Shown here in pieces: positions 22,631-28,176 of a stretch of DNA of 28,176 bases. Positions within the stretch are counted from its first letter, which is position 1; every line of letters begins with the position of its first letter. Made by a program: the position numbers and the translations under genes. Under the pieces are notes generated by a model, which made no database searches, was not told the origin of the DNA, and worked only from the letters and a program-made list of their open reading frames with translations. Source of the DNA: CAZOLI01 sp964580675 (lineage in GTDB: Bacteria > Planctomycetota > MHYJ01 > CAYXQY01); the NCBI GenBank assembly GCA_964580675.1, contig CAZOLI010000032.1, forward strand, positions 1-28,176, written 5' to 3'.

Positions 22631-23458
22631 TCAGGAAATGAGGGTTACGTCCATCCAGTTTCCGGTTGCCACCATGTAGACGTAAAAATCGGCAAAGGCC
22701 ACCATGTAAAGACTGATCCAAGCCCAGACCGGATGGTTCAGGTTGAGTTGTGTAACGGCTTTCCATAGGCCGTAGCGCCCGGTTTTCATGGATTCTTTGC
22801 CTTTTCCCGGACAGGAGAAACAGCGGAGCCGGCCTCCCACGAGGTACCGGAGGCTGTGACAGGAAAGCGTATAGCCGGACAGGAAAAAGGCGTTCGCCGT
22901 GAGAACCAGGGAACCGACCGTGATCTTAAAACCGTCTTCCCAGCCAAAACAGGCTTTAAACGCGTCGTACCAGAGAACGACCAGGAAAAGCAATCCTATA
23001 TAAAGGAAGTATCGGTGAAGGTTTTGAAACACGAGCATGTTCTTCTCGCCCCTGTAATCCTCGTGGCCTTCGCCGACCGAACAGGCGGACGGGTCGAAGA
23101 AGAACGCCCGGTAGTATGCTTTTCGATAGTAGTAGCAGGTGACGCGAAACCCGAGAGGCGCCCACAATATAAGGAACGCGGGGGAACGGAACCACCGGGG
23201 CCACCAGGACGGAAAGGAACCAAACCACGCATGGGCCCCTTCGCCGAACAGCGTGGGGGCGAAAAACGGTGAAAGCAGTGGACCGTGATGTGTGGGCCCG
23301 TTGCCGAAGATCCCGATCGGGTGAAACGATCGGAGGGTCGAATACACAATAAAGACAATTAATCCAACGGCCGTCACCAGCGGATACACCCACCAGAGGT
23401 CGGTCCGTTCCGTTTGACCGAACTCCGTCGTGTCGAGTACGTCTTCCGTTTTCTGCAT
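22631..23458 (-). CDS. sdhC: Succinate dehydrogenase/fumarate reductase membrane cytochrome b-type subunit
   Basis: 275 residues, one long membrane subunit in place of SdhC plus SdhD. About five hydrophobic segments (near 24-43, 90-108, 150-168, 180-200 and 245-267). Candidate heme/quinone histidines are in HPIGIFGNGPTHHGPLLSPF, NLHRYFLY, LSCHSLRYLVGG and LNLNHPVWAW. Between the third and fourth helices lies FKACFGWEDGFKITVGS, and after HSLRYLVGG comes a cysteine pair (RCFSCPGKG) that could bind metal. The length and gene order cytochrome-flavoprotein-iron-sulfur recall the Sdh1-type operon of actinobacteria (recalled, not searched). It is the first gene of the sdhCAB-lpxH unit. Confidence 0.85.
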   Translation of the reverse strand: MQKTEDVLDTTEFGQTERTDLWWVYPLVTAVGLIVFIVYSTLRSFHPIGIFGNGPTHHGPLLSPFFAPTLFGEGAHAWFGSFPSWWPRWFRSPAFLILWAPLGFRVTCYYYRKAYYRAFFFDPSACSVGEGHEDYRGEKNMLVFQNLHRYFLYIGLLFLVVLWYDAFKACFGWEDGFKITVGSLVLTANAFFLSGYTLSCHSLRYLVGGRLRCFSCPGKGKESMKTGRYGLWKAVTQLNLNHPVWAWISLYMVAFADFYVYMVATGNWMDVTLIS

Positions 23459-23897
23459 ACCGGATTTGGGAAAATTAGGTGGTGGTGGTTGCTGAAGTTC
23501 TTCGGATCGAGGGATGCGGATAGCCGTTCATGTTGTTCCGGACGTTCGAACGGAATATTCAGAAGTGAAACCGGATTTTCGAACAAACCGCTGTATGCCG
23601 AGCGTGCGTTCAGCGGCGTTCATAATTTTTATCGCTATGAATCCTAACAAACACAACCGGCATTTTCAACTTTTCTGATCCCGGTTCAACCACGGTTAAA
23701 TTCGCTAAACCACCACAAGAAAATCACCATGTAAACAGATGCAATGGTTGATAGATGATTTCCCTATCCAATAAACTAAGCGTGGATTTTTGTTGATGTC
23801 CATTGGAAAATCCTCTCATCCGGAGTCACGGGAATACATCCGTGTTCGGATGATGTTAACTTTTCGGTTATCTGTTCTTATTTTGAAATATTAAAAA
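23459..23897. other. Divergent intergenic region between sdhC and the beta-propeller gene
   Basis: About 440 bp, becoming AT-rich toward the right. It should hold the sdh promoter (minus strand) and the promoter of the gene at 23898. A perfect hairpin CATCCG-TGTT-CGGATG lies at 23837-23852, about 45 bp before the plus-strand start. I cannot place a firm -35/-10 pair. No gene is seen. Confidence 0.5.
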
Positions 23898-25496
23898 ATG
23901 AACTTCACCTTTACATCCAAACTTTCGATTATGTTGGTTCTTTTGATTCCGGTGTCCATTTCGGCACAGGAATCATGCAACGTAAAAAAAGAGCTCCTCT
24001 GCACCGTTGATAAAAATATATCAAAGGAGCAACTACTCCTGAATGTCCACGCGGGGAAAGTGGCCTTCTTCCGCTCTACCGGGGAGGGGGATCGATTGGT
24101 TGTCAACGGGAACGAGAAAAAACGATTTGAACAAATCTACGAACCTCAATTTGCGCCAGCGGGGACACATCTTTACTACACCGCAAGAGAAAACGACAAA
24201 AAATATCTTGTTGTGGACGGCGAAAAAATAGGTAAAGGATACGAAACGTTCATCGCCGGTGATCCCGTGATTTCCCGGGACGGACAACATTTCGTTTACC
24301 GGGCAAGAAAAGAAAACAGAAAGTGGTTTCTTGTAAAAGAGGACCAGGAAACCGGTCCGTTTAGCGGTATTTATAAACCCACCATATCCCGAAGAGGCAG
24401 TTTATACGCGGCGGTGGTGAAACGGAACAAGAAGGTTTTTGTGGCAATAAAAAACCACGTTGAGGGCCCGTATAAGGATGTGCTGAAGAACCGAGTAGCC
24501 GTAAACGGAAAAACCGGAACGTACGCGTATGCGGCACGGGACGATAAGGGCCTGTGTCTGATTAAAAATGGGGAAAAGAAAAATTATTACGACAAGATTT
24601 CGAACATCTCCATACGCCCGAAAACAAGCGAGGTGTATTTTCATGCTGCCAGGAACGGAACGGAGTTCGTCGTCTCCGGAGGAGAAAAAGGTGACGAATT
24701 CGATGAAATAAGAGGACCATTTATATCTCCAACGGGCAAGTACGTCTGTTACCTGGGAAAGGAGAACGAAAAAAACAAATGGTTTCCCGTGGTTAATGGA
24801 AAAAAGAAAGCACCTGTTCAGATTACAATTCAAGAGAAAGATGTGGCAGAACAGAAACATCTTAAATCAATAAATTTTTTGCCCGGGGTTGTTTACTTCG
24901 GTCCAGAAGAGCATTTTTATTACTTCTTAACGGATCGGGGTCCGGTAGCAAATGGCAACACTGTTACCCGTTTTCGAATACGAACCCATGGTGTGTTCAC
25001 TCGTAATGGGAAATATATTGCAAACAAAATTGATGGCGACAGACAAGCCTTTGTAACCATTAATGGCATTACTCTTGATATAAAAAAGGATCCAGATATG
25101 TACAGACTCCGGAATTTGAGCCCTGGTGCCAAACGGATTGCATATATTTACCATAAAAAAGCAGGGAAAAATAGGCACTTAAAAGCGGTTATTAACAACA
25201 AGAAGTATGGCAAGTTTGTTGCAATTCCCCGATATTTCCCGGTGTTTGATCCGTCCGGTAACCACTGGGTATGTATCGGGAAGCAAAGAAACCACAGATG
25301 GAAATTATTGGTGGATGGAGACCAGTGTCTTACCATGAGGGATCTGATAGGACATGGAAGGTCTTATTTCGTTCGACCGTATATTAATATGAATAGAGAG
25401 AGACCGGGCAAATTTACCTTCATCGACAAAACGACATTCCGCTTCTTCACCCGGGACGGGGAAAAGATTTATCTTGTCGAAGGGACCTTTAAATAG
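23898..25496 (+). CDS. Secreted beta-propeller (PD40/TolB-like repeat) protein, basic and AT-richer than its neighbours
   Basis: 532 residues with a clear signal peptide (LSIMLVLLIPVSISA, predicted cut after A23), so exported to the periplasm or beyond. The mature part has repeats of about 40-50 residues of the form (P/S)xxSPxGxxxxYxARxxxKxxLVV: FAPAGTHLYYTAREN, ISRDGQHFVYRARKEN, ISRRGSLYAAVVKRN, ISPTGKYVCYLGKEN, LSPGAKRIAYIYHKK and FDPSGNHWVCIGKQR. This fits WD40-like PD40 repeats of TolB-type propellers; a ligand- or protein-binding role is likely but no catalytic motif is seen. The protein is Lys-rich and basic, with AAA-rich codons, unlike the acidic, GC-richer neighbours, which suggests recent acquisition or a distinct location. 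It stands alone with its own promoter region and a hairpin after it. Confidence 0.8.
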   Translation: MNFTFTSKLSIMLVLLIPVSISAQESCNVKKELLCTVDKNISKEQLLLNVHAGKVAFFRSTGEGDRLVVNGNEKKRFEQIYEPQFAPAGTHLYYTARENDKKYLVVDGEKIGKGYETFIAGDPVISRDGQHFVYRARKENRKWFLVKEDQETGPFSGIYKPTISRRGSLYAAVVKRNKKVFVAIKNHVEGPYKDVLKNRVAVNGKTGTYAYAARDDKGLCLIKNGEKKNYYDKISNISIRPKTSEVYFHAARNGTEFVVSGGEKGDEFDEIRGPFISPTGKYVCYLGKENEKNKWFPVVNGKKKAPVQITIQEKDVAEQKHLKSINFLPGVVYFGPEEHFYYFLTDRGPVANGNTVTRFRIRTHGVFTRNGKYIANKIDGDRQAFVTINGITLDIKKDPDMYRLRNLSPGAKRIAYIYHKKAGKNRHLKAVINNKKYGKFVAIPRYFPVFDPSGNHWVCIGKQRNHRWKLLVDGDQCLTMRDLIGHGRSYFVRPYINMNRERPGKFTFIDKTTFRFFTRDGEKIYLVEGTFK

Positions 25497-25518
25497 GATT
25501 AACCAGCACAGTTTTAAT

Positions 25519-25534
25519 CAGGGTTTATACCCTG
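25519..25534 (+). terminator. Hairpin terminator candidate after the beta-propeller gene
   Basis: CAGGGT-TTAT-ACCCTG, a perfect 6-bp stem with a 4-nt loop, 22 nt after the stop and followed by a T-rich stretch (TTCTGTTACTTCTATT). Confidence 0.45.
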
Positions 25535-25723
25535 TTCTGTTACTTCTATTCAGGATCAGGGTATTGTTTTGATATCTCTACGTATTCAAGAGCGGGAGGC
25601 CCTCACCAACCGTAATCTTGACGGCACATGAAATTTTCGTATAATGTTAGGTGAATTAGCGTGGTGTCATCGTCTGGTTTCTTTTCGTACATTGTTGGGG
25701 TCTGGGATCCTGAATTCGTCGAT

Positions 25724-27196
25724 ATGAAGGAACGGGATTTGTACAAACGCTGGGAGGACGGTTTGCCGACCTGCCGGTCGCTTTATACCCGGGAGGGCCA
25801 GTACGTCGAAATTGTGTCGCCGGGCAAGCGTTGTGTCGGCACCGGTCCCGATTTTACCGGTTGTGTGTTGATGATTGATGGGGAGATCTGGACAGGGGAC
25901 GTCGAAATTCACCTGGACGAATCCGACTGGTACCGTCATGGACATCAGGATCATTCCGCGTACGAAAACCTCCTGCTTCACCTGTGTGGTTCCTCGCGCG
26001 ATCCGAATTCGGATCCGCCCTGCGAACGGACACTTGTCTTGACCGAGCAGGAATCCCGTTCCCGTCCGAACGAACAGGATGATCCGGACGGAAGCTCTGC
26101 CACGGGAGACGGGACACGCTGTCCGGCGGGCCGGCTGGTAAATGGTGATGCCGATGACCTGCGGTCGATTCTCTCCGGCCTCGAGAAGCTGGGGACGGAA
26201 CGAATGGTCCGCCGCGCGGATCAGGTTCCGGACCGGCTTAACGAGGGGACGGGACGACGAATTATTTTCGGGTCGGTCGTCCTGGAAGCGCTCGGACTGT
26301 ACCGGAACCGGGATCCCATGAAAGCACTCGGTCGTCCGGAGATTCTGAACACGCTTTATAACGTGCTCTCGGAGGAACCTCCGGAACGCCGACAGCAGTC
26401 GGGGGAACTGGTCCTGCTGTCCATCGCCGGTCTTCTTGAGCGAGAGCAAAAACAGCTGTTTTCAAAAACGGATCCACAGTGGAGACTCTACCTTGAAAAG
26501 CGCCGGTTGCTGCTGGACAAATATCAGATTCCGGCTTCTAAGCGCATGAATTGGGACCTCAGCGGGGTGCGCCCGGCCAATTCACCCTACCGTCGGATAG
26601 CGGCGTTTGTGGCCCTCTGCCGACGGTGGTTTTGCTCACCGGATCCCCTTCATCCGGTATCGCGTTTTTCCGCCCTGCTTGAGGAATTTTCCCGGACGGC
26701 GTCCGGCGATGTGCCGGATGCGGAACAACTCCTCGACCCCCTCGTGACACGGCCGGAACATTCGGCCTCCATCTGGAACGTTCGAACCACGCCGAAACAG
26801 GCCCACACCCAATCCGCTCGCCTGGCGGGGTTCCACCGGGCGGGTGTTCTATGGGTGAACGCTGTGTTTCCGTTCTTATTGGCGGTTTATAAACGGGAAG
26901 ATCGGGATCGGTTGTTGCGCGTCCTGAAGAGGACCGCCCGGCAATGTGAACTTCCGCTGGGAGATCACCGGGTTCAGCGGGTTCAGGAGGCGTTATTCGG
27001 CACCTCCGAAAACGCTGTGCCACTGACCACGTACTTCGAACAGGGGATGCATGAACTGTATTCGGATTTCTGCCGGTATGGCCGTCATGGCTGCCGCTCC
27101 TGCCCCATCCGGTCGAAGCTGGAGAACAAAAACGAGCCCGATCGGATTTCCGACCGAACGAGTTCCCCGACTCGGTATTCGGTCTCATGCGGTTGA
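25724..27196 (+). CDS. DUF2851 family protein
   Basis: 490 residues from the ATG at 25724, chosen because MKERDLYKRWEDG lines up with the usual start of the family; a GTG at 25661 would add 21 residues. Family landmarks: YTREGQYVEIVSPGKR (21-36), GPDFTG (41-46), WTGDVEIHLDESDWYRHGHQ (56-75) and AYENLLLHL. The long middle is variable, and the end has a Cys/His cluster (YGRHGCRSCPI) that could bind a metal. DUF2851 proteins occur mostly in Bacteroidetes/Chlorobi-type and other Gram-negative bacteria; the acidic pattern in the GPDF/VEIH region looks enzyme-like, but no function is known to me. It stands between the propeller gene and tsaE with a 340-nt gap to the latter. Confidence 0.85.
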   Translation: MKERDLYKRWEDGLPTCRSLYTREGQYVEIVSPGKRCVGTGPDFTGCVLMIDGEIWTGDVEIHLDESDWYRHGHQDHSAYENLLLHLCGSSRDPNSDPPCERTLVLTEQESRSRPNEQDDPDGSSATGDGTRCPAGRLVNGDADDLRSILSGLEKLGTERMVRRADQVPDRLNEGTGRRIIFGSVVLEALGLYRNRDPMKALGRPEILNTLYNVLSEEPPERRQQSGELVLLSIAGLLEREQKQLFSKTDPQWRLYLEKRRLLLDKYQIPASKRMNWDLSGVRPANSPYRRIAAFVALCRRWFCSPDPLHPVSRFSALLEEFSRTASGDVPDAEQLLDPLVTRPEHSASIWNVRTTPKQAHTQSARLAGFHRAGVLWVNAVFPFLLAVYKREDRDRLLRVLKRTARQCELPLGDHRVQRVQEALFGTSENAVPLTTYFEQGMHELYSDFCRYGRHGCRSCPIRSKLENKNEPDRISDRTSSPTRYSVSCG

Positions 27197-27535
27197 GGCC
27201 GATGAATAATGTCCGTACCGGCGTTTTAACAACATTCTGTTCAAGGAAGGATTGTGATCCCTTCGCCCCGCCCGGGAGAGTTCCCTCTTTACCAGTGGTG
27301 AATGCGTCCCTGTATTCGCATGTTTTTCGTCGCGAGATACCGTAGATGTTCCTCCCAAACGAGCCGTGTCCGGGCCTTCCGCCGATTTCCACTTCATAAA
27401 TTGGGACATTGGAAAACGGTAAATTTCCCCGTTATGATACGTTGTTGTCGAGTGATGGTCGTACGTTGAAACGGGGATGAGCGAGTGCTGTCGGTGTGAT
27501 GTTCTTTGAGAACACACTTGTTATGGACACGGAAA
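27197..27535. other. Intergenic region upstream of tsaE
   Basis: About 340 bp. The minus-strand open frame crossing it (27185-27517) lacks recognisable protein character. An inverted repeat, TCCCCGTT (27426-27433) with AACGGGGA (27470-27477), encloses 36 nt and could fold into a hairpin in the leader of tsaE. No RNA gene is recognised. Confidence 0.45.
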
Positions 27536-27982
27536 ATGGTCGAACGCCAGGAGGAAAAAACGGTCACAAACTCCCCGGAGGAAACGTTTGAGGCGGGTAA
27601 GTCGTTTGTCGAGGACCTGGAGCACGGGGATGTCGTGGGACTGGAAGGACCATTGGGGGCGGGGAAGACCGTTTTTGTAAAAGGCATGGCGGAGGGACTT
27701 GACATATCAAATGCCCGGGAAAAGGTGACCAGTCCCACCTATACCCTGCAGAATATCTACAGCGGGGAGAAACGGCTGATTCATTGTGATGCGTACCGCC
27801 TGGAGGAGTCGTCCGAACTACGAAACCTGGGCTGGGAGGAGCAGTTCCGAACCGGCATCGGAGCGATTGAATGGTTTTCTCACCTCGCGCCCGAAATTTA
27901 TTCCTGTCTCTCACACACCGTGTCCATTTCCATTGAGGGCGAGAAGAAACGAACCATTCGAATTTCGAAGCGGGATCGGTAA
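27536..27982 (+). CDS. tsaE: tRNA threonylcarbamoyladenosine biosynthesis ATPase TsaE
   Basis: 148 residues from the ATG at 27536; a TTG at 27506 would extend it by ten. TsaE is the P-loop ATPase that drives the TsaB-TsaD complex making t6A37 in ANN-decoding tRNAs. Motifs: Walker A GPLGAGKT (38-45) followed by FVKGMAEGL, then VTSPTYTLQNIY (64-75), IHCDAYRLEESSELRNLGW (82-100) and IEWF (111-114), all in family order. No tsaB, tsaD or other t6A gene is in the window; the sequence ends 194 bp later. Confidence 0.95.
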   Translation: MVERQEEKTVTNSPEETFEAGKSFVEDLEHGDVVGLEGPLGAGKTVFVKGMAEGLDISNAREKVTSPTYTLQNIYSGEKRLIHCDAYRLEESSELRNLGWEEQFRTGIGAIEWFSHLAPEIYSCLSHTVSISIEGEKKRTIRISKRDR

Positions 27983-28176
27983 GGGCGGCCGGAGTGCGAA
28001 CCGGGGTACCTCAGCTCTTTACGTCCGTCGCACCACATCCGGTCACGGCTCTTACGTTGAGGACAGAGTTTCCTTCCAGCCAACTCGACGGTTCTGTTCT
28101 TATCCGGGACGTAAGTATCCTTCTAGCTATTCCATTCATTTCCCTCGGTTTCTTTTTTTCGAATGCAGGACGCCTT

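Noticed and set aside
27185..27517. 110-codon minus-strand frame upstream of tsaE
   Set aside because: No recognisable protein pattern, no ribosome binding site, overlaps the DUF2851 end; treated as intergenic.
1..28176. tRNA genes, CRISPR arrays, insertion sequences or prophage
   Set aside because: All intergenic stretches were read for tRNA arms, regularly spaced repeats, transposase-like frames and terminal inverted repeats; none were found.

Overview
The window is a moderately GC-rich, densely coding chromosome segment of a Gram-negative bacterium. LpxH, an ArnT-like GT83 glycosyltransferase, LspA and an ExbD/TolR protein together imply a lipid A-containing outer membrane. Many soluble proteins are strongly acidic. 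L4, L29 and the glucosyl-3-phosphoglycerate synthase carry extra Asp/Glu-rich C-terminal tails, and a compatible-solute gene is present, so salt adaptation is a reasonable inference. The phylum cannot be fixed from this sequence; the gene order fits none of the common model groups.

Layout. 37-525 (+): DUF2007-type membrane protein. 647-4561 (-): a three-gene block, in transcription order a coiled-coil protein, a 580-residue three-module protein, and a shorter paralog of that protein's N-terminal module. 4837-7588 (+): a lone ExbD/TolR protein, then after a ~590 bp gap an ArnT-like membrane glycosyltransferase. 7844-10178 (-): a MamK/MreB-like actin homolog followed by a second copy of the coiled-coil family. 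10500-12070 (+): L27 and GpgS. 12090-12383 (-): a small membrane protein. 12839-17792 (+): S10-L3-L4-L23-L2-S19-L22-S3-L16-L29, behind a near-consensus promoter. 17866-19325 (+): lspA and a YihY-type membrane protein. 19298-23458 (-): succinate dehydrogenase/fumarate reductase CAB and lpxH. 23898-25496 (+): a secreted, basic, AT-richer beta-propeller protein. 25724-27982 (+): a DUF2851 protein and tsaE.

The most unusual content is in the first 10 kb. Two minus-strand blocks are linked by a paralogous coiled-coil family (400 and 376 residues) that shares an N-terminal helical region and a C-terminal module of about 60 residues. One block pairs the coiled-coil protein with an actin-like ATPase resembling MamK. 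The other pairs it with two proteins that look like calcineurin-type phosphoesterases stripped of their metal ligands. The longer of these also carries a receiver-like domain with Glu at the phospho-acceptor position and a degraded RsbW-type HATPase-like domain. I read this as a candidate cytoskeletal or scaffold system made of a filament, coiled-coil adaptors and non-catalytic signalling modules. That is inference from sequence pattern and gene context.

The rest is mostly housekeeping in unusual order. The S10 ribosomal cluster stops after L29 and runs into lspA and yihY instead of rpsQ. L27 lacks its usual L21 neighbour. GpgS has no phosphatase gene beside it. lpxH follows the sdh genes and overlaps yihY tail to tail.
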